From: Cognatishimia maritima
Lineage (GTDB): Bacteria > Pseudomonadota > Alphaproteobacteria > Rhodobacterales > Rhodobacteraceae
Assembly (NCBI RefSeq): GCF_900129685.1
Contig: NZ_FQWM01000002.1
Span: forward strand, 554,079 to 618,078
Direction: 5' to 3'
Length of the DNA: 64,000 bases
In this document: positions 1 through 8,617 of the stretch, piece after piece
How the letters are laid out: the number at the start of each line of letters is the position of its first letter
How positions within the stretch are numbered: position 1 is the first letter of the stretch
The notes under the pieces: generated by a model
Databases searched by the model: none
What the model was told of the DNA's origin: nothing
What the model saw: the letters and a program-made list of their open reading frames with translations, nothing else
Position numbers and translations under genes: made by a program

Positions 1-224
1 GCTGACAGACCTTGGGCGCGTAGGTGGTTGTCGATCCCAACAAAGGGCCGCACGTCTTCGCCCTTTTCAGGTGGGGCATCCATCAAGACGGCGCGGGCGC
101 CATCTTTTGCCACCAATCGCTCATATCTGCGGTTTGACGCGTCCCCGGCCAGATTGCTGCGCTGGGCAGTCGACCAGCCGGCCTTTGCCAAGAAAGCGCT
201 CATTTTGTCTGCGCGGTCAGTCAA
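1..224 (-). CDS. Sugar/aminoglycoside phosphotransferase family kinase, N-terminal fragment (AmgK-like), cut by window edge
   Basis: Reading leftward from a TTG at 224 that overlaps the tsaE stop, the frame stays open to base 1 and gives about 74 residues. They include LAGDASNRRYERL, the opening motif of the cell-wall sugar kinase AmgK (anomeric N-acetylmuramate/N-acetylglucosamine kinase) and related APH-fold proteins. An in-frame ATG at 203 is an alternative start with a 13-bp gap to tsaE. In many alphaproteobacteria tsaE is followed by amgK and murU for peptidoglycan sugar recycling, which fits this position. The catalytic half is outside the window, so substrate is inferred from order and the N-terminal motif only. 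Confidence 0.7.
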   Translation of the reverse strand, partial: MTDRADKMSAFLAKAGWSTAQRSNLAGDASNRRYERLVAKDGARAVLMDAPPEKGEDVRPFVGIDNHLRAQGLS

Positions 225-693
225 GATGAAGATCCTTGATCTTTTGGTCCCATTTGGCAGCGCTCCAACTGATGACAAGCTGTCTTTGACCGGGTGTTTC
301 GGTCATTTTCAGCGAAAGCGACAAGGCGTTTTCAGGAGCGAGCTCCTCTAGGCGATCTGGCCATTCGATCAGGCAAACTGCCGTTTCAAACGCCTCTGTC
401 AGACCTAGTTCGACCACCTCGTCTGGTGAAGACAGCCGATAAAGGTCGGCGTGCCAGATGTCATGTTCTGGAGCGTCATAGGTTTGAACCAGCGTGAAAG
501 TCGGGGAGGGGACGTCTTCTTGGTAGCCAAGACTATGCTGGATCAGGCTGCGCGAAAAATGGGTTTTGCCTGCGCCGATGTCCCCGGTCAGCAAGATCGT
601 GTCGCCTGCCTTCAGAACAGAGGCAAAAGCCGCCGCCAGATCGGCGGTTTCATCTGGGGAAATTAAGGTTTTTGCCAACTGCTTTCTTGCCAT
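217..693 (-). CDS. tsaE: tRNA threonylcarbamoyladenosine biosynthesis ATPase TsaE
   Basis: 158 residues, the usual size for TsaE, the P-loop ATPase that works with TsaB and TsaD to make t6A at position 37 of ANN-decoding tRNAs. The Walker A motif GDIGAGKT is at about residues 37-44, followed by the family signature SPTFTLVQTY and a WHADLYRL segment. The ATG at 693 is preferred over one 45 bp upstream because it begins just before the conserved LISPDETADLA region. It lies downstream of regB in the same direction, and its stop overlaps the possible start of the next kinase, so the three may be cotranscribed. Its partner tsaD is about 11 kb away in this window. Confidence 0.93.
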   Translation of the reverse strand: MARKQLAKTLISPDETADLAAAFASVLKAGDTILLTGDIGAGKTHFSRSLIQHSLGYQEDVPSPTFTLVQTYDAPEHDIWHADLYRLSSPDEVVELGLTEAFETAVCLIEWPDRLEELAPENALSLSLKMTETPGQRQLVISWSAAKWDQKIKDLHLD

Positions 694-776
694 GGGCCGA
701 GGATACTCTCCCCCCGTCTGCCTGCAAGGCCGAAGCACATGGGCTGTGGAATTTCCTTCCTTGTGGCGCGTAACGC

Positions 777-2168
777 CTATGGCAGGAACCTCGGGTTTTG
801 GGCGGTCGGTTCAGCTTGCTCTGCGTGCTCCATCCTCTCGCGCGGCCAAGACACCGTGACGACAGCGCCTTTACGGCTTTCCTTTTGTTCTTCCACCGAA
901 AAAACGTCATAGCCATTGGCAAACCGCAGGTTTGCACCGGTCCGTTCCAGCAATGTTTTGGCGATGAACAGGCCCAAACCCATGCCTTCATATCCGGGGC
1001 GCTGCTTGCCCTCGCGGTCGTTGCGACGCCTGCTGACAAATGGGTGCCCGATTCGGCCAATCAAGTGGGCGGGATAGCCGCGCCCATCGTCCATGATCCG
1101 CACGGTGACTTTGTCTTCGGTCCAATCGCTTTCGATCCAGACGTTTTCTTGCGCGAAATCCACTGCGTTCTGGATCAGGTTGCGCAGGCCGTGGATGATT
1201 TCTGGGTGGCGGATCACGATGGGTACGTCGCCTTCGGAGGTCTGGGTGATCCGGTCAAAGAATTGCAGCGTCTTGCCCCGGTTCACATGCGGCTCTGCCG
1301 CTTCTTCGATCAGCGTTAAAAGCGGCGCGCGGCGCAGTTGCAGGTCATTTTTCCCTGCCCGCCCCATCGATCGCAGAATATCCCGGCACCGATCAGCCTG
1401 CGCGCGGATCAGCGCGGCGTCTTCGTGCAGCTCTGGCTGATCCTGCAACTCCTCCATCAGTTCCGCGCTGGTCAGTTTGATGGTCGCAAGCGGCGTACCC
1501 AACTCATGCGCCGCCGCTGCGACAACACCGCCAAGATCGGTCAGCTTTTGTTCCCGGGCCAGCGCCATTTGCGTGGCGGCGAGGGCTTCGGCCATGGACG
1601 CCATTTCGGACACAACGCGGCGCGAGTAGATGGAGGAAAAGACAATGGCAATCGTGATGCCCGCAAGATTGCCATAGAGGAAGATGCTGGGGATCTTGAG
1701 GATGAAGCCTTCTTGTGTGCGCAGGGGCAAGTGGAACTCGACCATCAGGACCACCAGCAAGATCGCGACGGTCGCAAGCGTGAAGGTCGAGCGCACTGTC
1801 AGCGTGGCGGCAGAGATGGTGACCGGGCCGACGATGAGGATCGAGAAAGGGTTGTTTAGCCCACCGGTCAGAAACAGCAGAAAACACAGTTGCAGGATAT
1901 CAAACAGCAACATGCCCGCATTTTCGGATTCCGACAGCAGGCGGTTTTCTGGAAAGATAAAGGCGGCTGTGAGGTTGGCGAGGACCGAAATGCCGACGGC
2001 CGCATAGCAAAGCGCGTAGTTCAATTCGAGCCGGAAATACTGATCCGCCACAATCAGCGCGACGACCTGCCCGACGATGGCAATCCAGCGCACCATGGTG
2101 ATCGTGCGCAGACGAATCCAATTGCTGCGGCCCTTGCCGGAAATCAGATCATAGGCGGGTTCTGTCAT
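777..2168 (-). CDS. regB: Redox-sensing histidine kinase RegB/PrrB
   Basis: 463 residues. The N-terminal half has about six membrane segments and contains the ubiquinone-binding heptapeptide GGLNNPF at residues 102-108. The dimerisation/phosphorylation box HELGTPLATIKL places the phosphoacceptor at His221, and the redox-active cysteine expected in RegB is present at Cys261 in ADRCRDILRSMGRAGKND. The ATPase domain follows with DDGRGYP and GMGLGLFIAKTLLERTG. In Rhodobacter the kinase senses quinone and oxygen status and phosphorylates RegA, which controls photosynthesis, nitrogen fixation, CO2 fixation and respiration genes. The divergent senC and then regA follow, the classical arrangement. 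All key residues are present. Confidence 0.96.
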   Translation of the reverse strand: MTEPAYDLISGKGRSNWIRLRTITMVRWIAIVGQVVALIVADQYFRLELNYALCYAAVGISVLANLTAAFIFPENRLLSESENAGMLLFDILQLCFLLFLTGGLNNPFSILIVGPVTISAATLTVRSTFTLATVAILLVVLMVEFHLPLRTQEGFILKIPSIFLYGNLAGITIAIVFSSIYSRRVVSEMASMAEALAATQMALAREQKLTDLGGVVAAAAHELGTPLATIKLTSAELMEELQDQPELHEDAALIRAQADRCRDILRSMGRAGKNDLQLRRAPLLTLIEEAAEPHVNRGKTLQFFDRITQTSEGDVPIVIRHPEIIHGLRNLIQNAVDFAQENVWIESDWTEDKVTVRIMDDGRGYPAHLIGRIGHPFVSRRRNDREGKQRPGYEGMGLGLFIAKTLLERTGANLRFANGYDVFSVEEQKESRKGAVVTVSWPRERMEHAEQAEPTAQNPRFLP

Positions 2169-2331
2169 CGCGCGGTCCCATCGTCGTTTGCTTATTGTTA
2201 GGGGCTTGCAGAGGCGATGACAAACGCCTGCGGTAGTTTGGCGCGGAAAAGCATTCGTGAGCTTGGGCGATATTGCCGGGCACAGGCACAGCCATTAGGT
2301 AGCGGTGCATGGAAAGCGAAGGGGAAATCGG

Positions 2332-2949
2332 ATGATCCGCACGATAGCAGCTGCGTCCACCGTAGGCATGATCGCCTTGATGGGGGGCATCTGGTACGCC
2401 AGCGAAAAGCAAAGCGATGACCCATTTGCGCAGTGCCGCGAAAGCACCGTTGCTGGCGGGGCAGGGGCGATTGGCGGACCGTTTGAATTGGTGCGCGAAG
2501 ATGGGGTGACAGTGACCGATGCAGAGGTCATCACCGAACCGACATTGCTTTATTTCGGCTATACTTTCTGCCCAGATGTTTGCCCGATGGATGCTGCGCG
2601 CAATGCCGAAGCGGTGGAAATATTGGAAGAGCAGGGGATCATCACAACGCCTGCCATGATTTCGATCGACCCAGAGCGCGACACGCCGGAGGTTCTGGCA
2701 GAATACACCGACTACCTGCATCCGCGCATGATTGGGCTGACGGGGTCGGCACAGCAAGTCCAGGCAGCGTCGCGTGCCTACAAAACCTACTACAAGAAAC
2801 AACCCGCTGAGGATGAATTCTATCTGGTAGATCATTCGACCTTCACTTACCTCGTGCTGCCCGAAACAGGTTTTGTGGAATATTTCCGGCGTGAAGTCAC
2901 GCCAGAGAAAATGGCCGAAACGGTCGCTTGTTATGTCGAGCATTCGTAA
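2332..2949 (+). CDS. senC: SCO1/SenC/PrrC copper chaperone of cytochrome oxidase assembly
   Basis: 205 residues from the ATG at 2332, which has a GAAGGGGA ribosome-binding site 6-7 bases upstream; a longer start at 2305 has none as good. A single N-terminal membrane anchor (residues 4-21) is followed by a thioredoxin fold with the Cu-binding CPDVC motif (Cys80, Cys84) and the distal His168 in YLVDHST. SenC/PrrC delivers copper to the CuA or CuB site of cytochrome oxidase on the periplasmic side and affects the RegB/RegA signal. It sits between regB and regA, with regB divergent. Confidence 0.95.
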   Translation: MIRTIAAASTVGMIALMGGIWYASEKQSDDPFAQCRESTVAGGAGAIGGPFELVREDGVTVTDAEVITEPTLLYFGYTFCPDVCPMDAARNAEAVEILEEQGIITTPAMISIDPERDTPEVLAEYTDYLHPRMIGLTGSAQQVQAASRAYKTYYKKQPAEDEFYLVDHSTFTYLVLPETGFVEYFRREVTPEKMAETVACYVEHS

Positions 2950-3029
2950 CTGACGCACCGTGTCGTTTGACGAAGGTCAGTGCGCGGGCTAAAACCTATT
3001 GAAATCAGGACAGTCTGCAAAGGACGCGC

Positions 3030-3584
3030 ATGTCTGAAATCAAGCTGAAAGACATCGGACCCGACAAGTCGCTTTTGTTGGTCGATGACGACGAACCCTT
3101 CCTGAAACGCTTGGCGAAAGCCATGGAAAAACGCGGTTTCGACGTTGAAACCGCCGGCTCTGTGGTTGCTGGTTCTGCCATCGCAACCGCCCGCCCACCG
3201 GCCTATGCGGTTGTCGATTTGCGGCTAGAGGATGGCAACGGCTTGGATGTCGTTGAGATCCTGCAAAACAAGCGCGAGGACTGCCGGGTTGTTGTTCTGA
3301 CAGGCTACGGCGCGATTGCCACAGCGGTGGCAGCGGTCAAGATCGGGGCGACCGACTACCTGTCTAAACCCGCGGACGCACAGGATATTGTGAACGCTTT
3401 GCTGTCTGCAGAGGGTGAACTGCCACCGCCACCTGAAAACCCAATGTCGGCAGACCGGGTGCGGTGGGAACATATTCAGCGCGTCTATGAACTCTGTGAT
3501 CGCAACGTGTCAGAAACCGCGCGGCGGTTGAACATGCATCGGCGGACGTTGCAGAGGATTCTGGCAAAGCGCAGCCCGCGCTAA
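3030..3584 (+). CDS. regA: Redox response regulator RegA/PrrA
   Basis: 184 residues. The receiver domain has the acidic pocket Asp19-Asp20, phospho-acceptor Asp63 in VVDLRLEDGNGLDV, and Lys113 in YLSKPAD. A short proline-rich linker (PPPPEN) leads to a Fis-type helix-turn-helix ending in NVSETARRLNMHRRTLQRIL, which is almost invariant in RegA/PrrA/ActR. It is the cognate regulator of RegB and acts as global activator or repressor of energy-metabolism genes. The gap to senC is 80 bp, so the two may share a transcript. In Rhodobacter hvrA comes next; here it is replaced by an unrelated pair on the opposite strand. Confidence 0.97.
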   Translation: MSEIKLKDIGPDKSLLLVDDDEPFLKRLAKAMEKRGFDVETAGSVVAGSAIATARPPAYAVVDLRLEDGNGLDVVEILQNKREDCRVVVLTGYGAIATAVAAVKIGATDYLSKPADAQDIVNALLSAEGELPPPPENPMSADRVRWEHIQRVYELCDRNVSETARRLNMHRRTLQRILAKRSPR

Positions 3585-3663
3585 ATCAGGTTTGGAGCGC
3601 TCTGGCGAGCGCTGCCTACGGCGTTAGTATTTTCGCAAAGAAGAAGCAAGCGGAGCGTCGGCG

Positions 3664-4149
3664 CTAAAGTCTGTAGCGCTTGACGATTTTGTCGACGATG
3701 GTGCCATCGTCCAATTTCTGACTGCGCAGACGCTGAACATCTTCAAAGCCACGGCTCTGATAGTAGGTGAGGCCGCTGTCATTGTCGGCGCGAATGATCG
3801 CATGAATATATGTGTAGCCAAGATCGATGGCGGCCTTGCGCGTTACATCAAACAGCTTGGAGCCAATGCCGAGCCCGGTGGCGCCAACTTTGGTGAATGT
3901 TGCGATGCTCATGCTGTTTTTGTCTAGGTCAGGGTTTCGTTCGAGCCATTGAAATCCGACAATCTCTCCGGCGTCTGTTTCGGCAACGTGCCAGACTGTG
4001 CCCGGCTCTTTGACTTTCGCCTTCATCATCTCGGTTGAAAACGGCGTCACGTAGGCTGTGGTTCCGCCGATCTTGATGACGTCATTCAGCAGGTCGGCCA
4101 TCCCACGGCAATCTAATGCCCCCGCTGGGCGCACCGTGATGTTTTTCAT
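3664..4149 (-). CDS. GNAT-family N-acetyltransferase
   Basis: 161 residues with the GNAT layout: an N-terminal RPAGALDCRGMADLLNDVI strand-helix, VGFQWLERNP in the central sheet, the acetyl-CoA loop as KVGATGLGIGSKLFD (variant of the Q/RxxGxG/A motif) and a C-terminal YYQSRGFEDV. Substrate cannot be told from sequence; relatives acetylate small amines, antibiotics or protein N-termini. Its start codon overlaps the stop of the upstream HD hydrolase gene by the four bases ATGA, so the two are translationally coupled. Confidence 0.85.
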   Translation of the reverse strand: MKNITVRPAGALDCRGMADLLNDVIKIGGTTAYVTPFSTEMMKAKVKEPGTVWHVAETDAGEIVGFQWLERNPDLDKNSMSIATFTKVGATGLGIGSKLFDVTRKAAIDLGYTYIHAIIRADNDSGLTYYQSRGFEDVQRLRSQKLDDGTIVDKIVKRYRL

Positions 4150-4733
4150 TTCAATTCTTTCAAAAGCGCATTGTGCCGGGCGGTGAAATCATTGCGCACC
4201 TCAACCGGAGGACGCAGCGTGATTTCCAGCCCGTCAATCAACTCTGGCTTCGGTTTGCCGAAAAACTTTGCCGCTTCTGTTTCAGAGAATCCCGCAATCT
4301 GCGTCGCCTCCATATAGGCGCTGACCTTATCGGCGCGTTTGATTTGCGATTTGATGGTTTTGGGCAGGGCGGCAGGCAGGCCAAAACGGATGTGTATGGC
4401 CGCCATCAACCGGTCATCCAATTCGCCATAGTCCGGCCCGACCGCGGCCTTCACCGGCGAGATCATATCGCCAATCACATATTCCGGCGCATCGTGCAGT
4501 AATGCAGCGAGCCGCCATTTGATGGGGGCTTTCGGGTACATGCGTGAAAAGAGTGCCTCGACCAGCAGCGAATGTTCGGCCACCGAATAGGGATAGTCGC
4601 CATAGGTCTGGCCGTTCCAGCGCGCCACGAAGGCAAGGCCATGCGCGATGTCCTCAATTTCAATATCCATCGGGGTCGGATCAAGAAGATCGAGCCGTCG
4701 ACCAGACAGCATTCTTTGCCACGCACGCGCCAT
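4146..4733 (-). CDS. HD-domain phosphohydrolase (YfbR-like)
   Basis: 195 residues. The HD metal-binding signature is visible as VAEHSLLVEALF (first His), LLHDAPEYVIGD (His-Asp pair) and a later Asp in KRADKVSAYMEATQI. This pattern is that of YfbR-type 5'-deoxynucleotidases and related small HD hydrolases, which remove phosphate from dNMPs or other nucleotides in the cytoplasm. The downstream GNAT gene overlaps by 4 bp. Substrate is inferred from the family only. Confidence 0.8.
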   Translation of the reverse strand: MARAWQRMLSGRRLDLLDPTPMDIEIEDIAHGLAFVARWNGQTYGDYPYSVAEHSLLVEALFSRMYPKAPIKWRLAALLHDAPEYVIGDMISPVKAAVGPDYGELDDRLMAAIHIRFGLPAALPKTIKSQIKRADKVSAYMEATQIAGFSETEAAKFFGKPKPELIDGLEITLRPPVEVRNDFTARHNALLKELK

Positions 4734-5127
4734 ATCTGAGGGTCTGCCTTACAACTGTTTTGGCGAGTGTCGATCACAAGCAGGCAGGATTCAACGTCTT
4801 CCAGCACGAAACACGCAAAATTCTTGGCCCGAAAAAACGAGGGGGATGCCTTGCTCGACTTTGTTATTCACAGAGGGGGTTCTGTGATGTTTACACCTCA
4901 TATTGGCAGTTTTGACCCAAAAAATCAACGATATGCCTTGATTTTGACCGATATGAAAACCATCCTTGTCTCATATCGAGATCACACCCGGCACTCATAT
5001 CTGTGAAGCCACGTGTTTTGAAACGCCAAGTTTGGATCCCGATATTGGAAGCGAAAGGGGGGTGCGTAACCTCCTCCCGCGTGCCCTCCTCTCAAATCGT
5101 AACTTGAACGATGTGAAGGAGCCTATG
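4734..5127. other. Intergenic region of about 390 bp with pyrimidine-rich CCTCC motifs
   Basis: No convincing protein gene. It must hold the promoter of the leftward HD/GNAT pair and of the rightward small secreted protein. At 5070-5096 two CCTCC-type tracts lie within the sequence GGGGGGTGCGTAACCTCC and CCCTCCTCTC, with weak pairing between the G-run and the second C-run. Such exposed anti-Shine-Dalgarno pyrimidine motifs are used by some alphaproteobacterial small RNAs, but no clear terminator is present, so nothing more is claimed. Confidence 0.4.
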
Positions 5128-5442
5128 ATGTTCAAACGACTCTTAGCTGCCGGACTATTGTTCGGCATGGCGGCAACAGCCCCGCCCGCCCACGCCAGCA
5201 ACTGTGCTTTGCGATCCATTGTGGTGGACAAGCTAGAAAGCAAATATTCCGAAACGCTGACTGCAGGCGGACTGCAGGGCGAAGACAATGCACAGACCAT
5301 GGTTGAGGTCTGGGCCTCTGAGAAAACCGGTACATTCACCGTGATCCTCACAACGCCGCAAGGCATCTCATGCGTGGTCGCGACAGGCACGGATTTCTTT
5401 AAACGTGAAGCCGTCGCCGCCGTTGACGGTGTCGAAAGCTAA
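5128..5442 (+). CDS. Small secreted protein of unknown function
   Basis: 104 residues from the second of two adjacent ATGs; the AAGGAG at 5116-5121 is 6 bases from 5128 and only 3 from 5125. A typical Sec signal peptide (FKRLLAAGLLFGMAATAPPAHA) ends in an AHA cleavage site. The mature part has two cysteines (SNCALRS and ISCVVATG) that could form a disulfide, and the segment TFTVILTTPQGISCVVATGTDF resembles the C-terminus of small periplasmic proteins in Rhodobacteraceae. I do not recognise a characterised family. It precedes ahcY by about 90 bp but need not share its function. Confidence 0.75.
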   Translation: MFKRLLAAGLLFGMAATAPPAHASNCALRSIVVDKLESKYSETLTAGGLQGEDNAQTMVEVWASEKTGTFTVILTTPQGISCVVATGTDFFKREAVAAVDGVES

Positions 5443-5535
5443 ACGAGACACGGTCTTGTTGTGGACCTGCCATTGTCGGATAGGCCTCTCAGTGCTATCT
5501 GACCCCCAAATTCATGTGGCAAGGAGCACGGCGAG

Positions 5536-6924
5536 ATGCCGACAGACTACATCGTAAAAGATATTTCTCTGGCTGAATTTGGCCGGAAAGAACTCGACAT
5601 TGCGGAAACCGAAATGCCGGGCCTGATGGCGCTGCGCGCTGAATATGGTGAGAGCAAGCCCCTAGCAGGTGCGCGGATCGTTGGATCTCTGCACATGACC
5701 ATCCAGACAGCGGTATTGATTGAAACCCTCGTCGCGCTGGGCGCAGATGTGCGCTGGGCGTCGTGCAATATCTTCTCAACCCAAGACCACGCGGCGGCGG
5801 CGATTGCCAAGGCGGGCGTGCCGGTTTTTGCGATCAAAGGCCAAACGCTTGAAGAGCATTGGGATTATCTGGATAAATCCTTCCTCTTCCCGGAAGGCCC
5901 GAACATGATCCTGGATGATGGGGGTGACGCCACGCTTTACATCCTTTTGGGTGCGCGCGCCGAAGCAGGCGAAGACATCATTCCGGTGCCATCTTCTGAA
6001 GAAGAAGAGGTCATCAAAGCCCAGATCAAGAAACGCATGGAAGCCAGCCCCGGCTGGTTCACCAAGATGCGCGACCAGATCAAAGGGGTGTCCGAGGAAA
6101 CCACCACCGGCGTGAACCGTCTGTATCAGCTGGTGAAAGAAGGCCATCTGCCTTTCCCGGCGATCAACGTGAACGACTCTGTCACGAAGTCGAAGTTCGA
6201 CAATAAATACGGCTGTAAGGAATCGCTGGTCGATGGCATTCGCCGTGCGACCGACACCATGATGGCGGGCAAAGTGGCTGTTGTCTGTGGCTACGGCGAC
6301 GTGGGTAAAGGTTCTGCGGCCTCTCTGCGCGGCGCGGGTGCCCGTGTGAAAGTCACCGAAGTTGACCCAATTTGTGCGCTTCAGGCGGCGATGGACGGCT
6401 TTGAGGTCACGCTTTTGGAAGACGAAGCGTCAACAGCGGACATCTTTATCACCACAACCGGCAACAAAGACGTCATCCGCATCGAACATATGCGGGCGAT
6501 GAAAGACATGGCGATTGTCGGCAACATCGGTCACTTCGACAATGAAATCCAAGTGGCGAACCTAAAGAACCACAAGTGGACCAACATCAAGGAGCAGGTG
6601 GACATGATCGAGATGCCGTCGGGCAATCGTATCATTCTGCTGTCCGAAGGCCGCTTGCTGAACCTTGGCAATGCGACGGGGCACCCGTCTTTCGTGATGT
6701 CGGCCTCTTTCACCAACCAAGTTCTGGCGCAAATCGAATTGTGGACGAAGGGCGAGACCTACAAGAACGACGTCTACATCCTGCCCAAACATCTGGATGA
6801 AAAGGTTGCGCGCCTGCACCTAGACCGTATTGGCGTGAAGCTGACGAAGCTCGATAAAGATCAAGCGGATTATATCGGTGTGACGCCGGAAGGCCCGTTT
6901 AAACCAGAGCACTACCGGTACTAA
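5536..6924 (+). CDS. ahcY: Adenosylhomocysteinase
   Basis: 462 residues, full length. It hydrolyses S-adenosylhomocysteine to adenosine and homocysteine, keeping methyltransferases active. Substrate-domain signatures [26 protein letters not shown] and GVNRLYQL are present, and the NAD-binding Rossmann motif is [14 protein letters not shown], with the C-terminal tail LTKDQ-type segment ending [12 protein letters not shown] that is near-invariant in the family. It carries the roughly 40-residue insertion seen in the bacterial/plant class. In Rhodobacter ahcY also lies downstream of regA. Confidence 0.98.
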   Translation: MPTDYIVKDISLAEFGRKELDIAETEMPGLMALRAEYGESKPLAGARIVGSLHMTIQTAVLIETLVALGADVRWASCNIFSTQDHAAAAIAKAGVPVFAIKGQTLEEHWDYLDKSFLFPEGPNMILDDGGDATLYILLGARAEAGEDIIPVPSSEEEEVIKAQIKKRMEASPGWFTKMRDQIKGVSEETTTGVNRLYQLVKEGHLPFPAINVNDSVTKSKFDNKYGCKESLVDGIRRATDTMMAGKVAVVCGYGDVGKGSAASLRGAGARVKVTEVDPICALQAAMDGFEVTLLEDEASTADIFITTTGNKDVIRIEHMRAMKDMAIVGNIGHFDNEIQVANLKNHKWTNIKEQVDMIEMPSGNRIILLSEGRLLNLGNATGHPSFVMSASFTNQVLAQIELWTKGETYKNDVYILPKHLDEKVARLHLDRIGVKLTKLDKDQADYIGVTPEGPFKPEHYRY

Positions 6925-6930
6925 CGTCGG

Positions 6931-7668
6931 ATGCGCATGAAAGCTGGTCACCGCTCCATTTTGCTTGGGGTGGTCCAGTTTGTTTTCAATGTCTGCATCT
7001 ACGGGCTTATTATGGTCGGGATGATCGCGCATCCGGCTTCGGGCTTGCCGCCAGAATGGCGCCCGAATGCACCATTGCGCGTGTCTCAACCGGTGACGCC
7101 TTTAACCGACTTTCGACTTCGGAAGACCGTTCGCGACGCGGAGCTATGTCGCTCCGCTCTTCTTGCGCATAAGGTAGAGGCGCGCGCACTGCCGCCGCTA
7201 TTGGCCACTGACACTTGCGGCATCGCCAATCGCGTGTCGTTGTCGCGCCTTGGATTGGCCAGCCTCGCGCCTGTTGATACAAGCTGCGCGACCGCGCTTC
7301 GGCTTGCGATGTGGGAAGCGCACAGCCTGCAGCCCAATGCCCAAAGCCTTTTCGGGCAAGATGTCGTGCGCATCGCACATATCGGTTCTTATGCCTGTCG
7401 CGCCATCCGCTCTGACCGCGGCTCTGGGACCCGTCCCAGCAGTCATTCACGCGCCGCAGCAATAGATATTTCGGGTTTTACTCTGGCGGACGGGCAAATC
7501 CTTGACCTTAAGCGTGATTGGAATGAGAGCGGCCCGAAAGGTACCTATCTACGCAAGGTGCATCGCGAGGCATGCCGTTGGTTTGGTTTGGTGCTCGGCC
7601 CAGACTATAATCGCCTCCACGCTGACCATTTTCACCTACAAAACACCGGCTGGCCGATTTGTAGATAG
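6931..7668 (+). CDS. Extensin-like C-terminal domain protein, membrane anchored
   Basis: 245 residues. One N-terminal hydrophobic segment (about residues 8-30, signal anchor) is followed by a periplasmic domain. Motifs of the extensin-like C-terminal family are SHSRAAAIDISGF and HADHFHLQNTG, whose His/Asp/His arrangement resembles zinc sites of M15-type peptidoglycan peptidases. Five or more cysteines are conserved (LCRSAL, DTCGIA, TSCATA, YACRAI, EACRWFG). Function is probably in cell-wall turnover, but this is inferred from the metal-site likeness. It starts 6 bp after ahcY. Confidence 0.82.
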   Translation: MRMKAGHRSILLGVVQFVFNVCIYGLIMVGMIAHPASGLPPEWRPNAPLRVSQPVTPLTDFRLRKTVRDAELCRSALLAHKVEARALPPLLATDTCGIANRVSLSRLGLASLAPVDTSCATALRLAMWEAHSLQPNAQSLFGQDVVRIAHIGSYACRAIRSDRGSGTRPSSHSRAAAIDISGFTLADGQILDLKRDWNESGPKGTYLRKVHREACRWFGLVLGPDYNRLHADHFHLQNTGWPICR

Positions 7669-7789
7669 CGGATTTTTGCCGGAGCCCGATGCGGAGGCCT
7701 AGCCCTTCGGAACATTTTGCGCGGACGAAGCGTTTAACTAGATTGCCAAGCTAACCCATTATTATAGATAAATAATTTTTCATATTTTT

Positions 7790-7815
7790 GGAACCAAAGA
7801 GGGAGTTTTCGTGTT
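7790..7815 (+). promoter_or_regulatory. Possible EcfG-type promoter before PRC-barrel gene
   Basis: GGAAC at 7790-7794, then 17 bases, then TGTT (7812-7815). This differs from the GGAAC-N16-CGTT elements elsewhere in the window by one spacer base and the first base of the -10. It ends 33 bp before the PRC-barrel start. The gene product resembles the stress-region PRC protein at 30305, which supports the reading. Confidence 0.4.
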
Positions 7816-7848
7816 TGTCCCCCATGCAACATCGAATTGGAGGATGCT

Positions 7849-8430
7849 ATGACATTTAAGAAAACACTGCTCACCACCGCTGCCTTTGTGACTCTGACTG
7901 GCGCTGCGACTGCCGGCACAGAACTGAGCACCGATGCAGACGTAAAAAGCGATGTTTCCATCGAGATGAATGACACCGGTATGTCAACAGACACGATGGC
8001 TGCCAGCGATGCAGAAATCACCACAGACGGTGAAACTGACATGACGACTGGCGGTGCCAAACTCAAGATTGGCGACACAAAAATGGCAGAAGCCGACGCG
8101 AAGGCCGATGCCGAAGCGGACGCAGCCATTGATGCGTTTGCTGGCATGAAGGTCGCAGATATTCTGGGTATGAACGTGGAAACCCAAGACGGTGAGATCG
8201 TCGGCGAAATCGACTACGTTGTGAAAGATGGCGACGGCTACTCTGCCGTGATCGGTATCGGCGGTTTCCTGGGCTTGGGTGAATATACCGTTTCCCTGCC
8301 GCTTGAAAAATTTGAGGTCGAAGACACCCACCTGTTGCTGAATTCGGAAACCGAGGCAGAGCTTAAGGCAATGCCAGAAGTAGACGAAAGCGAGCTGGAA
8401 GGGCTGGATGGCGATTACGTGATCAGCTAA
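7849..8430 (+). CDS. Secreted PRC-barrel domain protein
   Basis: 193 residues, start fixed by GGAGG at 7839-7843. A signal peptide (residues 1-21, TFKKTLLTTAAFVTLTGA) leads to an acidic Asp/Thr/Ala-rich segment, then the PRC-barrel: VADILGMNVETQDGEIVGEIDY, VIGIGGFLGLGEYTVSLPL and a final acidic tail. PRC-barrels bind partner proteins or act in envelope and stress adaptation; this secreted acidic type is common in Rhodobacteraceae and often stress-induced. The product shares its GVGGFLxxG core with the PRC protein at 30305-30805. A strong terminator follows. Confidence 0.85.
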   Translation: MTFKKTLLTTAAFVTLTGAATAGTELSTDADVKSDVSIEMNDTGMSTDTMAASDAEITTDGETDMTTGGAKLKIGDTKMAEADAKADAEADAAIDAFAGMKVADILGMNVETQDGEIVGEIDYVVKDGDGYSAVIGIGGFLGLGEYTVSLPLEKFEVEDTHLLLNSETEAELKAMPEVDESELEGLDGDYVIS

Positions 8431-8461
8431 CGGCCTCCACTTTGGAATATCACCGAAGACT

Positions 8462-8491
8462 GCCCCGCTCTGGTTTCGGCCAGAGCGGGGC
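8462..8491 (+). terminator. Strong intrinsic terminator
   Basis: Perfect 12-bp stem GCCCCGCTCTGG / CCAGAGCGGGGC with loop TTTCGG, followed by TACCGTTTT. It ends the PRC-barrel transcript. Confidence 0.9.
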
Positions 8492-8617
8492 TACCGTTTT
8501 GAAACCGAATTTTGGCATGCAGCCAAGTGCCAGAAAGTTTTCCTTTGAGAATTCGTTGCCAGATCATAGAGTTTTGCGGGGGAAATCCCCAAATTTTTTG
8601 TGACTGGGAGAGTGATT

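Noticed and set aside
2149..2958. 269-codon minus-strand frame across senC
   Set aside because: Antisense to the SCO1/SenC gene, whose copper motif is intact; the mirror product has no recognisable features.
5443..5535. Possible S-adenosylhomocysteine or SAM/SAH riboswitch before ahcY
   Set aside because: The gap is only about 90 bp and contains a weak GATAG/CTATC pairing, but none of the conserved core of the SAH or SAM/SAH classes could be aligned by eye.
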